Of a DNA stretch of 64,000 nt, positions 20,705-30,378 are shown piece by piece. Below the pieces are notes generated by a model. That model did no database searches. It was not told the DNA's origin and saw nothing but the letters and a program-made list of their open reading frames with translations. The number at the start of each line of letters is the position of its first letter. Position 1 is the first letter of the stretch. The DNA lies in NCBI GenBank assembly GCA_963777095.1, contig CAVZOY010000006.1:124001-188000 (forward strand). The letters run 5' to 3'. This DNA comes from CAVZOY01 sp963777095. GTDB lineage: Bacteria > Actinomycetota > Actinomycetes > Mycobacteriales > Geodermatophilaceae. The position numbers and the translations under genes are program-made.

Positions 20705-20905
20705 GCCGCGCGGCTCGCCCGAGTCCGTCTCCCGGGAACCCTCCGGGTACTCGCCGGGCCACCGCCTAATCCCCGTCGGCGCCGTTCCGGGCGCCCGGGG
20801 AGCCGGGGACCCACGTTCCTGGGGTGAATCGGCGGCGCCGTCCTCGACGGCCCGCCGTAGGGCCCACTTCCCGCCCGAACCCGTCAGCTAACCCGGTCGG
20901 CGACT
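20705..20905 (+). promoter_or_regulatory. ydaO-yuaA (c-di-AMP) riboswitch
   Basis: The leader contains the conserved blocks of the ydaO class in the right order: a 5' GC-rich helix region, cgcctaatcccc, ggggagccggggaccc at 20797-20812, ggggtgaatcgg at 20821, gtagggccc near 20857, and the hallmark cgaacccgtcagctaaccc at 20876-20894. This class binds cyclic di-AMP and in actinobacteria usually sits before cell-wall hydrolases, rpf genes or osmolyte transporters; binding normally turns expression off. Here it precedes the secreted GH26-like gene by about 25 bases, so that gene is probably under c-di-AMP control. The 5' boundary is approximate. Confidence 0.9.
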
Positions 20906-20929
20906 GGAAGAAGGAGCACGCACCCTCCC

Positions 20930-21914
20930 ATGAGCACGTTCCCCTCCGGGCTGCGCTCTGCAGCCCCGACCGCGCACGCCGTGCCCGGTCAGCACCGCTC
21001 CACCGCTCCTCGTGCGACCCGGAGTCGCCTGCGGCGGAGCCTCCTCGCCTGTCTGGCCGCCGGGGCCGCCGCCGTCTCGGTCGTCACGGTGAGCACCACC
21101 GCCGAGGCCCGCACCCCGATGTACTTCGGGTCGGTCGCCGGCGGCTACTCGCAGGCCGTCAACGCCTCCGGCGAGAACCTGGCCAACCACGCCTACTCGA
21201 CCTTCGGCAACAATCCGCCCGCGGCGCGCATGATCACCGTCCACGCCGGGGGCGCCAGCTGGCGCCAGGTCGCCAACGCCGCGCCCGGTTCGGCCCTGTA
21301 CGCCGACATCGTCCGATGGGCGCAGACCATCAAGGCGCGTGGGGGACGCGTCATGGTGGCCTACAACCACGAGCCGGAAGCCGCGCCCGGGGGGTACCGC
21401 GGCACGGCGTCGGAGTTCATCGCCGCCTGGCGACGGGTGGTGACGATCTTCAACCAGCAGGGTGCGTCGAACGTCGAGTGGACCCTGCAGATGACCGCGT
21501 ACTCGTTCAAGGTCAGCTCGGGCGACCCGCGGCACATCAGCCGCTGGTACCCGGGTGACGCCTACGTCGACAACGTCGGCGCCGATGCCTACAACTGGTT
21601 CACCTGCGGCCACGGCAGCGGGCAGTACAACGAGCTGCAGGCGCTGGGCGCGCCGCTGCTGGCCTTCGCCCGGGCGCACGACAAGAACGCGTCGTTCCCG
21701 GAGTTCGCCAGCCACGCCACCAGCCGGCGGACGGAGTGGCTGCGCAACGCGCACTCCTACTTCGTGAACAACCAGGACGTGCTGACGCGCGGCGTTCTAC
21801 TTCAACCGCCCGCCGACGGTGTCGGCCAACTCGGACTGCCGCTGGTCGCTGTCGACCAGCGCCGAGTGGGACGCCTTCGGCGACATCGCCCGGGACTCCC
21901 GCTTCACCGCCTGA
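20930..21914 (+). CDS. Secreted GH26-like glycoside hydrolase under riboswitch control
   Basis: About 327 residues, ATG 20930. A long basic N region and a hydrophobic stretch (LLACLAAGAAAVSVVTVSTT) ending at AEA form a signal peptide. The mature domain starts TPMYFGSVAGGYSQAVN and shows VMVAYNHEPEAAPGGYRG with the putative acid/base Glu near residue 150, NVEWTLQMTAYSF, YVDNVGADAYNWF, and a candidate nucleophile in SFPEFASHATSRRTEWL near residue 265. These fit GH26-type TIM barrels. One surplus base near 21792 breaks the end; removing it gives AFYFNRPPTVSANSDCRWSL and a stop at 21914. Transcription is probably set by the c-di-AMP riboswitch just upstream, pointing to a role in remodelling a surface glycan. 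Enzyme activity is inferred, not shown. Confidence 0.78.
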
Positions 21915-21968
21915 TCGACAGCTGGAGTAGCGTGAGCAGGCTACGCAGCATGGCCTGACCCGGCAGAC

Positions 21969-22007
21969 ACTGCGGGCCCCCGACCAGCCAGGTCGGGGGC
22001 CCGCAGT
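21969..22007. terminator. Strong bidirectional hairpin terminator
   Basis: A perfect 17-base stem: the left arm actgcgggcccccgacc at 21969-21985 pairs with 21991-22007 around the five-base loop agcca. It lies between two convergent genes ending at 21914 and 22021. Confidence 0.85.
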
Positions 22008-22020
22008 CGTCGGTGCCGGA

Positions 22021-25000
22021 TCAGGCGCCGGGCGCCAGCACCAGCGTGAACACCGTCGCCCGGTTGCTGGCGGTCGGCACCGTGGCCGTGAGGCCGCCGA
22101 CCGTGCCGGCCGCGACCGCGGCCCCCGAGTCGGCCAGCATCGTGGCCACCGCGCCGGTGCCCGGAGCGACGACGTCGCTGCGTTCGACGACGCCGGACGG
22201 CGGGGTCCACGACCGCTGCGGCCCCTGCTTGTCCGACCAGATCGACAGCACCCAGCTGCCCGCCGTGGCGGTCGTCGTGGGCGTGGTGTGCGACGTGCCC
22301 GCCGCACGCGCGGCCGACGCGAACGCCGCCACCGGTGCCGTCGTCCGCGTGCCGTCGTAGGCCAGCAGCTGCAGCGTCGCCTTGGTCGTCCCGCCGGTCC
22401 AGGCCACGGTCACCGGGTCGCCGGCGTCACCGGCGGCCGCGACCCGCGAGTACACGCGGGTCATCGGGCCGGTGCCGGACGTCTGCTGGGTCACCAGCGT
22501 CCATCCGGGCAGGGCGGACACGGTCCGCGGGCTGGCGGTCGACAGGACGAGCACCATGCCGTCGCCGGCCTGGACCGCCGCGGGGACGGCGACGGTCGCG
22601 TTCGTCGCCGCGGAGCGCACGACGGACGCCGCACCCCGGTAGGTGATCGCCTGGGCCACCGGTGCCGTGACGGTGACCTGGTGGGTCACCGATCCGACGC
22701 CGGTGCTGTCGTCGGTGACCGACAGCGTCACGTCGTACGTGCCTGACGCCGGGAAGGCGTGCACCGGGTTCGGCTGGGTGCTGGTGCCTCCGCCGCCGAA
22801 GTTCCACGACCAGGAGGCCACGGTGCCGTCGGAGTCGGTGGACCGGTCGGTGAACGTGCAGGACAGGCCGGTGCAGCTGGAGGTGAACTCCGCCGTGGGG
22901 GCGACGTTCTGGCCCGGACCCGGAGGCGGCGGCCCGCCCGGCCCGAGGAACAGCGCCCGGGAGGCCCAGTCGGCCTCCCCGCCGGCGAGCGTCGGAGTGC
23001 CGGACGGCGCGCCGCCGGTGAACGACAGCCGGTTCAGGTCACCGGTGACGGCGTCGGCCACGTACAGCGAGCTGCCGGACAGGAACATGCCCGCCGTCCG
23101 CGCGAAGCCGGTGTCCGCCGCGCGGAACTCCTGCGCCCCGACCACGCCGCTGTCGAGGGAGAACGTCCGCCAGAACAGCGGCTGCAGCCCGTTGCGGGTG
23201 TAGTACAGCCGCCCGCCCTCGAAGAACATGCCGCTCACGGTGCTCAGCTGGTTGTAGAAGCCCGGCCGGGCACCCCGGTAGGTCTGCCCCGAGCCGGTCG
23301 ACACGTCGCTCCAGGCGGGGTCGTTGTACGGGTCGAGCAGGGTGGCCGTGCCGAACGCCGTCCCGTCGAACGTGCGGCGGTACATGCCGTACTGGCCGTC
23401 CGCGTCCGGGTAGCCGTAGTACAGGACGCCACCGACCAGAACGGCGCCACGCACCTTGCTCCACTCGAGGCCGCCGCCGTCGACGACCCCCTCGTTGCCG
23501 GGGGCGGCGCCGTCGAACCAGCGGGCGATCAGGTCGTTCCCGCCGACCGGAGCCGGCGTCGCACCGTCGGCCTCGACGATCTCGATGGCGTTGACCAGCG
23601 GGTTCTCGACCACGTGGCGGAAATCGACGTCGACCGTGCCGTCGCTCTCGACCTGGAACGCCTTCATCGTGCCCATGCCGTGTCCGACGTCGGCGACGAT
23701 GTCGTAGTCGTCCAGCACCGGGGCGCCCTCGATGCTCACGTCGAAGACCCGCGCACCCGGGGAGGCGGTGCAGTCGCACCGGCTCGCGAGGTACAGCCGC
23801 ACCTCGACGTCCTGTCCCGCGGGCACGGCGAAGTTCCAGTCCATCGCGGGGTCGTCGCTCGGGGACCACCGCTCGGTGTCGAACACCGCCGACGGGGTGG
23901 TCGAGGGCACGCTGCCGTCGACCGCGGGCACCTCGGGCCATCCGGCCGCGTTGCTGCCGGAGGTCCGCAGTGGGTTGTCCCCGCCGTCGTCGGCGCCCCA
24001 CGGCGTGCCGCCGGGCTCCAGCGCGGCGAGCTCGGGGCCGCCGGCGTTGACGCGGTACAGCACGTCGCCGGTCGTGCCACCACCGCCGGCGCCGACCGGG
24101 AGCGGGCCACCGATGTTGACCCGTGCCGGGAGCGAGTTCTGCGTCTCCGACGGCAGCGCGGCTCCGCCCGCGAGCGGGAAGTAGCCGAGGCCGGGCCGCA
24201 GGTACTGGCGGTTGCCGAAGTAGTCGGTGTCCATCCCGACGTACAGGCCGGTGGCCGTCGCCAGCATGGCCTCGACGCCGACACCCCGGGGGTTGCGGCC
24301 GGGGTGCCAGGCCAGCAGCGCGCCGGTGCGCGGGTCGTGCGCCGAGATGCCGGCGCGCGGCACCGAGGAGGCGCCGGGGGTGTCCTGGCCGAACGGGTTG
24401 TTCATCCAGCGCTGGTGACCGCCCGTGTAGACGGCCGTGCCGGTGACCTCGACGGAGAAGAGCGAGTCGCCGCCGGTGTAGTCGGCCCACCGGGGCTGGA
24501 CGTCGTCACCGGTGTCGGCGAAGTTCCACCGGGTCACGGTGTCGCACAGGGTGCCGGGATTGCCGCCACCGGACGTGACGATGGAGAACCACGTGCCGTC
24601 GGGGGCGATCTGGATGTCCCGCGTGTAGTGGTCGAACGCCCAGGCGTAGCAGGCCGGCTCGTACCGGCGGGTGCGCCAGCTCGGGTCGACGACGGCCCCG
24701 CCCGGCTGCAGCAGGACGATCACGGCCTGGTCGCGGGTCTCGCCGTCGGCGAAGGTGAAGTTGCCGGTCGCGACCAGCCGCGAGCCGTCCGGGGTGACGT
24801 CGAACCGGTCGACGCCGACCGGGCGTGCGGGCGACGCCGGTCGCGCCCTCCTCCCAGTTGTGGTTCACCGTGACGTCGACGCCCATGTACTGGTCGATCG
24901 CGCCGGACGTCGGGTTGAGCGTGGCCAGGCCGCCGTGCGGTGCTCCCGCCACGGTCGTGAAGACGCCGCCGACGTAGAGCCGGCCCCCGCTGAGCGCCAG

Positions 25001-25489
25001 ATCGTTGACGGCGCCGTTCATGGCCGGCGCGCGCAGCGCGGTCCGCTGGCCGGTGGCCACGGACAGCTGCACGAGGTTGCGGTTCCCCGTGGCGCCGTTG
25101 ACGGTGGTGAAGGTGCCACCCGCGTAGACCGTGTTGTTGGGTCCCGGCACCAGCGCGTTGACCGTGCCGTTGATGACCGGCGAGAACGCCCGGTCGATCG
25201 CGCCCGTGGCCGGGTCGAAGGCGAAGATCCCCCGCTGCGCGTAGGTCGCCCCGCCGTTGGCCGGCGCGTTCCGGATCTGGGTGAACGTGCCGGCCACGAC
25301 GATCCGGTTGCCGACCTGCGCGAAGTCGAAGACCTTGTTGTCCAGGACGTGCGGGGTGCGGGCGTCGGGTACGGCTCCGACCACCCCGGCGTGCGCCGTG
25401 CCCGCGGCACCGGCAGCGCCCGGGACGACCAGGGTCAGCGCGACCCCGGCCACCACCGCGGCGCAGAACGACTTCCAGAGTGTGCGCAT
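22021..25489 (-). CDS. Secreted beta-propeller/malectin/PKD multidomain protein
   Basis: About 1,155 residues. The signal peptide is SFCAAVVAGVALTLVVPGAAGA. Residues ~40-300 carry repeated blades such as RIVVAGTFTQIRNAPANGG and TVYAGGTFTTVNGATGNRN (delta-60/propeller-like). A malectin-like carbohydrate-binding domain follows (VEVRLYLASRCDCTASPG, VLDDYDIVADVGHGMG, PLVNAIEIVEADG), then another propeller-like part, a PKD domain (PTAEFTSSCTGLSCTFTDRS, VASWSWNFGGGGTSTQPNP, ASGTYDVTLSVTDDS) and a C-terminal jelly-roll region. One surplus base near 24832 breaks the frame just before RPVGVDRFDVTPDG. No membrane anchor or sortase signal is seen, so it is probably secreted and binds glycan. Divergent from the wzz-like gene, hence likely linked to the polysaccharide locus. 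Confidence 0.82.
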
Positions 25490-25809
25490 GGTGCGAGTTC
25501 CCCCCGTTGCGACCAGCTGCTCTTGCGAGGGCACGGCACCGTGCCGCGGCCTGCCCCGTGGAGGCGTCCGGCCACATCTCCCCCAGGGAGCCCTCTCCGC
25601 GCCGAGGATCACAGAGAGTGACGGCCGAAGGAAGGGCGTGTGCCTCAACTCGCCCGTCCGGGTGTCCCCTCGAGGGCGATTCCCCCTCACAAGTCGCGTC
25701 CGGTGGTATTCACTGCGTTCGAGATGCCGCACCGACGCGGCCAGTACGCAGCGCGTGCTCAGGCCGTCCGGAGGGGCGCACGCCGAGGCCGAGGGGGAAT
25801 CGGGGACCT
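25490..25809. other. Divergent intergenic region (320 bases)
   Basis: The region separates the secreted multidomain gene (minus) from the polysaccharide operon (plus) and must hold both promoters. It is somewhat less GC-rich than its surroundings and includes the tract gtggtattcactgcgttcg near 25705. I see no convincing -35/-10 pair, riboswitch or palindrome. The gggga at 25790-25800 is the ribosome binding site of the next gene. Confidence 0.5.
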
Positions 25810-27639
25810 ATGCAGAACGAGAGCGGTGCCAACACCGAGCGTCTGAGTGATTACTTTCTGCTACTGCGTCGGCAGTGGCTGATCGTCCTCCTCTGCCTGG
25901 CACTCGGGATCGGCGCGGCGCTGGCCTACCTGCAGTTGGCGCCCAAGGAGTACCGCTCGACGACCTCGGTGCTCGTGACCGAGATGCAGACCGACAGCTC
26001 CTCGACGCGCGGGTCCACGATCAACCTCGACACCGAGGCCCAGTTGGTCACCTCGACACAGACCGTGGCCCGTGCGGCGGAGGCCCTCGGCATCTCCGCC
26101 GGAGAGATCAGCGACCGCGTCGGCGTCAGCGTGCCGCCGAACACCGAGATCCTCGACATCAGCTACGTGGGGCCGACGGCAGCCCAGGCCAAGAACGGGT
26201 CCCGCGCCTTCGCCGACGCGTACCTCGCGCAGCGCGAGGCGAACGGCCAGAGCGTGCTCGAGCGGCAGGCCGAGACCCTGCAGGAGCGCATCGACGCCGT
26301 GCAGGCCGACCTGGACGCGGCCGAGAAGCGGGCCGACGGCCTGGACGCGAACTCGCCGGAGCGCGGTCGCGCGGAGGACGAGGCCTCGCGGCTCAGCCAG
26401 CAGTTGAGCACCCTCGCCAGCAACCAGAATCGGCTCGAGACCGAGACCCTCACACCCGGTGACATCATCACCGAGCCCCGGCTGCCCTCCTCGCCGAGCA
26501 GCCCCGACCCGCTGAGCGCGCTCGCGGCCGGGGTCGTGCTCGGCCTGCTGCTCGGTGTGGGTCTCGCCGCGCTGCGGCACCGCAGGCACGACGTGATCCG
26601 CACCCCGGAGGACGTGTTCCGCCGCACCCGCGTGCCGGTGGCCGCGGTCCTCTCCACGCCGCTGCACGCCGGCGCGGTCGAGGTCCTCAAGCCGCTGTCG
26701 CCCGACGGCCGCAGCTACGCCCGGCTGCGAAACCTGGTCACCACGAGCCTGGAGGAGGCCGACCGCCGCGTCGTCCTCGTCGCCGGTGTTCGCCGCGGCG
26801 GCGGCCCGGTCGCGGCCAACCTGGCGGCGTCGATCGCCCGGTCAGGCGAGCAGGTCTACCTGGTCTGCGCCGACGTGCTCGGCCCGACGTCGGCCGCCCT
26901 GCTCGGCGACGAGGCCGCCCCGGGCCTGGCCGAGGTCCTGGCCGGCGAGGTCTCGGTGGAGGCCGCCGCCCGCTCGCTGCCCTCCCTGCCCAACCTGCAC
27001 GTCCTCACGCCCGGGCTGGACCCCGACCGGGCCGACGCGCTCCTGCAGACCAAGGGCGCGCGCAGGCTGCTCGACGAGCTGCTCACCACGGCGTCCTACG
27101 TCGTCATCGAGGGCCCGCCGACGGCCGACGGCCCGGACGCGCAGACCCTCGCCGGGGTCGCGGAGCTGGCCGTTCTCGTCGTGGAGTCCGGTTCGACCTC
27201 CGCCCGCGAGGTGGTCGACGCCGTGGCCCAGGTGGAGTCGATGCACGCGGCCGTGCTCGGTGCGGTCGTGGCCCGTTACGGCCGCGACGCCGCCGACCGG
27301 AAGACCCCGGTCGCTCCCGCAGCGCCGACCCCCGATGAGGACGACGACGTCGAGGCCGCCGACCCGGCCACCGCCGAGAAGCCGGCCCCCGTCGACAAGC
27401 CGGCCGCCGTCGAGGAGCCGGCCGCCGTCACCCAGCCGGTCCGCGTCGCGGAGCCCGTGCGCACCGGCGCCACCGCCGCGTCCGCTCCGCCGTCCGCCAA
27501 CGGGTCCGCGCCGTCGGTCACCGACGAGGACGACGAGGACGTGGACGACGAGGCGGACGACGACACGACCGCCGTGCTGCCGACCGGGGGACGACCGCAG
27601 CTGGTGCCGCCCGGTTCGGCAGGCCCCGCGAAGCGATGA
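25810..27639 (+). CDS. Wzz-type polysaccharide co-polymerase with degenerate BY-kinase domain
   Basis: 609 residues. ATG 25810 follows gggga at good spacing. The Wzz layout is clear: a first membrane helix at about residues 20-40 (QWLIVLLCLALGIGAALAYL), an extracytoplasmic part with coiled-coil stretches (RQAETLQERIDAVQADLDAA), the Pro-rich PRLPSSPSSPDPLSALAAG loop and a second membrane helix. It continues into a CpsD/Wzc-like ATPase fold whose Walker A region reads VLVAGVRRGGGPVAANLA instead of GxxxGKST, and whose Walker A' region reads CADVLGP; both catalytic positions are lost. The tail from about residue 500 is Pro/Ala/acidic low complexity without a Tyr cluster. It should set chain length rather than phosphorylate. 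First gene of the capsule-like operon; overlaps the next by ATGA. Confidence 0.88.
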   Translation: MQNESGANTERLSDYFLLLRRQWLIVLLCLALGIGAALAYLQLAPKEYRSTTSVLVTEMQTDSSSTRGSTINLDTEAQLVTSTQTVARAAEALGISAGEISDRVGVSVPPNTEILDISYVGPTAAQAKNGSRAFADAYLAQREANGQSVLERQAETLQERIDAVQADLDAAEKRADGLDANSPERGRAEDEASRLSQQLSTLASNQNRLETETLTPGDIITEPRLPSSPSSPDPLSALAAGVVLGLLLGVGLAALRHRRHDVIRTPEDVFRRTRVPVAAVLSTPLHAGAVEVLKPLSPDGRSYARLRNLVTTSLEEADRRVVLVAGVRRGGGPVAANLAASIARSGEQVYLVCADVLGPTSAALLGDEAAPGLAEVLAGEVSVEAAARSLPSLPNLHVLTPGLDPDRADALLQTKGARRLLDELLTTASYVVIEGPPTADGPDAQTLAGVAELAVLVVESGSTSAREVVDAVAQVESMHAAVLGAVVARYGRDAADRKTPVAPAAPTPDEDDDVEAADPATAEKPAPVDKPAAVEEPAAVTQPVRVAEPVRTGATAASAPPSANGSAPSVTDEDDEDVDDEADDDTTAVLPTGGRPQLVPPGSAGPAKR

Positions 27640-29081
27640 GGCCGGCAGGCCCGGCGGCGTCCCTCGGTCGTCCGAGGGGCATCGTCCGGGGTGCGGCACC
27701 GCAGGCCTCGCCGCCGGTCGCCGGGGGAACCCGCGCCGGCTGGCCGCTCACGGCGCTGCTGCTGCTCTACCCGCTGTGGTGGGCGCTCGGCATGGGCACG
27801 CTCATCGTGTTCGTGCTCGCGCTGCCTATGGCCGTGCACCTGCTTCGCCGCCGTCCGATCGCGGTTCCGCCCGGCTTCGGCATCTGGCTGCTGTTCCTGC
27901 TGTTTGTGCTGGTCAGCACCGTCATGCTCGGCGAGAACCCACCCGGCACGCTTCCGGACACCGCCGGCAGCCGGCTCATCTCGGTCGCGTTCAACGTGGC
28001 CGGCTACCTGTCGGCCACAGTGATCCTTCTCTACGCCGGCAACCTGACCGAGCAGGAGTTCCCGCGGCGCCGTCTGGTGCGTCAGCTGGGCTTCTTCTTC
28101 GTCGTGGTGGTGGCCGGCGGCCTGCTCGGCGTGCTGGCACCGAACTTCCAGTTCACCTCGCCGGTGGAGATGCTCCTGCCGGAGTCCGTGACCGAGGTCG
28201 GCTTCGTGCGCAGCCTCGTGCACCCGGCGTCGTCGCAGCTGCAGGAGGTCCTCGGATTCACCTCGCCCCGCCCGGCGGCGCCGTTCGGCTACACCAACAC
28301 CTGGGGCAACTGCGTGGCCCTGCTGCTCGGCTGGTTCGCGATCGCGTGGTTGCGCGACGGCAGCCGCGGCCGCCGACTGGCCGGTGCCGCGCTGCTGCTC
28401 GTGGCCGCCGTCCCGGTCGTCTACTCGCTCAACCGCGGTCTGTGGCTCGGCATCGGCCTGATCGTGCTGGTCATGGCCGTCCGGCTCGCGATGCGGGGGC
28501 GGGTGCTGGCGATCGCCGGGCTGGTCGTCTCGCTGCTGCTGGCCGTCGTGATGGTGCTCGCCACTCCCCTGGGCACGATCGTCGAGGGGCGCTTCGACAA
28601 TCCGCAGAGCAACAAGATCCGCAGCTTCACCATCGAGCGCACCGTCGAGGTCCTCGAGTACTCCCCCGTCATCGGCTTCGGCTCCACCCGGGCCGCGCTC
28701 GGCAGCAGCAACTCGATCGCGATCGGCGCCGACGACCAGTGCCGGCGGTGCGGCAACCCGACGCTGGGCAGCAACGGCCAGATCTGGCTGGTGCTCATCG
28801 CCCAGGGGATCGGCGGCGCCCTGCTCTACGTGAGCTTCTTCCTGCGCTCGCTGTGGGTCTACCGCCGCGACCGCAGCGCCATCGGCGACGCCGGGTTCCT
28901 GACCCTCGTGCTCATGCTGTTCTTCATGCTCGTCTACAACGCCCTGACCATGCCGCTGGTGATCGCCTTCCTGGCGATCGCGCTGCTGTGGCGCAACCGG
29001 CAGGAGGCCGCCGTGGCGCCGCCGGTCGAGGCGTCGCCGCAGCTCGCGACGGCCGGCGCGGAAGCGGGAGCCCTGCGATGA
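27636..29081 (+). CDS. O-antigen ligase/Wzy-like polysaccharide polymerase
   Basis: 481 residues with about twelve hydrophobic helices and a large extracytoplasmic loop between about residues 165 and 230, the pattern of WaaL/Wzy proteins. The family-type motif is near RFDNPQSNKIRSFTIERTVE (about residue 320), followed by SPVIGFGSTRAALGSSNS, with Arg and His/Glu residues expected for a glycosyl-transfer loop. It either polymerises repeat units (Wzy) or ligates chains onto an acceptor at the outer face of the membrane. ATG 27636 overlaps the wzz-like stop, and its stop overlaps the next start (both ATGA), so the three genes are translationally coupled. The short Pro/Ala-rich N and C tails are cytoplasmic. 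Confidence 0.85.
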   Translation: MRPAGPAASLGRPRGIVRGAAPQASPPVAGGTRAGWPLTALLLLYPLWWALGMGTLIVFVLALPMAVHLLRRRPIAVPPGFGIWLLFLLFVLVSTVMLGENPPGTLPDTAGSRLISVAFNVAGYLSATVILLYAGNLTEQEFPRRRLVRQLGFFFVVVVAGGLLGVLAPNFQFTSPVEMLLPESVTEVGFVRSLVHPASSQLQEVLGFTSPRPAAPFGYTNTWGNCVALLLGWFAIAWLRDGSRGRRLAGAALLLVAAVPVVYSLNRGLWLGIGLIVLVMAVRLAMRGRVLAIAGLVVSLLLAVVMVLATPLGTIVEGRFDNPQSNKIRSFTIERTVEVLEYSPVIGFGSTRAALGSSNSIAIGADDQCRRCGNPTLGSNGQIWLVLIAQGIGGALLYVSFFLRSLWVYRRDRSAIGDAGFLTLVLMLFFMLVYNALTMPLVIAFLAIALLWRNRQEAAVAPPVEASPQLATAGAEAGALR

Positions 29082-30286
29082 CCGACGACCGGCTCGACCA
29101 CCTGCACGAGGTGGGCCGACTGCTCTGGCCGGCACCGCTGGAGCTCCGGACCGGGCGCGACGCCGACGGCCCGGCCGTGCACCGCGAGTACCTGCTGCTG
29201 CCGTCGGCACGCCGGCCGCGGCTGCTGGTGCCGCGCGACCGGCGGCCGGCCGCCGGCGCCGTGCGCCGATACGGCGTCGGTCGCGGTCGCTCGGCGCGGT
29301 GGCAGGCCGCGGTGCTCGCGGCAGGGCTCACCACGGGCCTCGGTCCGCTGCTGCTGCGCGACCGGGTGCGCCTGGTCGGCCCGGACGGCGCTCCGTCGAT
29401 CGAGTCGCACCTGGCCGAGATCCTCGGCACCGACGTCCACGTGAGCCTCTACCTGGGCGCACCGCGGGCCAACCGCAAGCCGGTGCTGCAGGTGCTGGCA
29501 CCCGACGGCCGCACGCTGGCCTGGGTCAAGGCGGGCGTCGACCCGCTGACCTGCCGGCTGGTGGCCGACGAGGCCGCCGCCCTCACGGCGCTCGCCGCGA
29601 CCGGGCTGCGGCTGGCCACCGTGCCGCGCGTGCTGCACAGCGGGCGGTGGAACGGCCTCGAGCTGCTGGTTCAGTCGCCCCTCCCGGTCGACCCGCGACG
29701 GCCCCGCCCCGGCTGGGACCGGGTCGTCGCCGCGCAGGCGGAGGTGGCCGGCATCGGCGTGCTCGCCGAGCAGCCGCTGGCCGGCACCGGGTACTGGGCG
29801 ACGCTGCGCGAGCGGGTCGACCGGCTGCCGGAGGGACCCGCGGCGGACCAGCTGCGGGGACTGACGGCCCGCGTGGCCGACGAGTGCGGCGACGTGCCGG
29901 TCACCGTCGGCGCGTGGCACGGCGACTGGACGCCGTGGAACACCGCCGCCGACAGCAACACGCTGCTGGTCTGGGACTGGGAGCGGTTCGGCTCCGCCGT
30001 TCCCACGGGCTACGACACGCTGCACTGGCGGCTGCAGTCGGACCTGGTCAGCTCGCTGGCCGACCCGGCCGGCTCGGCGCAGCGCTGTCTCGGGACGGCA
30101 CCGGCAACGCTCGCGCCGCTGGGCCTGTCGCCGACGGCCGCCCGGGCCACGGCGGTCGGGTACCTGACCGAGCTGGCCACCCGCTACGTGTCCGACCGCC
30201 AGGCCGAGGCCGGGGCCCGGCTCGGCGACGTCGGCGCCTGGCTCCTGCCGGTCGTGGCGGACGCCGTGCGGCCGACCGGCCGCTGA
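29078..30286 (+). CDS. APH-like phosphotransferase in the polysaccharide locus
   Basis: 402 residues. The C-terminal half is an aminoglycoside-phosphotransferase/choline-kinase fold: the catalytic loop VTVGAWHGDWTPWNTAADSN near residue 290 with the Asp in HGDWTPWN, and the metal-binding Asp in LLVWDWERFGSAVPTGYDTL near residue 310. An N-lobe Lys candidate is in TLAWVKAGVDPLT near residue 150. The first 100 residues are a separate Arg-rich region. It is embedded between the polymerase and the first sulfotransferase and overlaps its upstream neighbour by ATGA, so it is more likely to phosphorylate a sugar, polyprenyl-linked or cell-surface substrate than a drug. The substrate is unknown. No frame damage. 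Confidence 0.8.
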   Translation: MTDDRLDHLHEVGRLLWPAPLELRTGRDADGPAVHREYLLLPSARRPRLLVPRDRRPAAGAVRRYGVGRGRSARWQAAVLAAGLTTGLGPLLLRDRVRLVGPDGAPSIESHLAEILGTDVHVSLYLGAPRANRKPVLQVLAPDGRTLAWVKAGVDPLTCRLVADEAAALTALAATGLRLATVPRVLHSGRWNGLELLVQSPLPVDPRRPRPGWDRVVAAQAEVAGIGVLAEQPLAGTGYWATLRERVDRLPEGPAADQLRGLTARVADECGDVPVTVGAWHGDWTPWNTAADSNTLLVWDWERFGSAVPTGYDTLHWRLQSDLVSSLADPAGSAQRCLGTAPATLAPLGLSPTAARATAVGYLTELATRYVSDRQAEAGARLGDVGAWLLPVVADAVRPTGR

Positions 30287-30351
30287 CTCCCCCTTCCGGA
30301 CGAGGTGCCGACCCGGCGCCCGCGACCGGGAGGCTCCACCAGCCACGATGG

Positions 30352-30378
30352 GACGACGACGATGATGACGACGACGAC
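30352..30378 (+). repeat. (GAC/GAT)9 trinucleotide repeat
   Basis: Nine uninterrupted GAY triplets, (GAC)3(GAT)2(GAC)4, lie 18 bases before the start of the first sulfotransferase and directly upstream of its ribosome binding site. They also form the start of a short leader frame. Confidence 0.9.

Noticed and set aside
29078..30286. Aminoglycoside resistance gene
   Set aside because: The fold fits, but position within a coupled glycan operon and the long N-terminal extension argue against a drug-modifying role.
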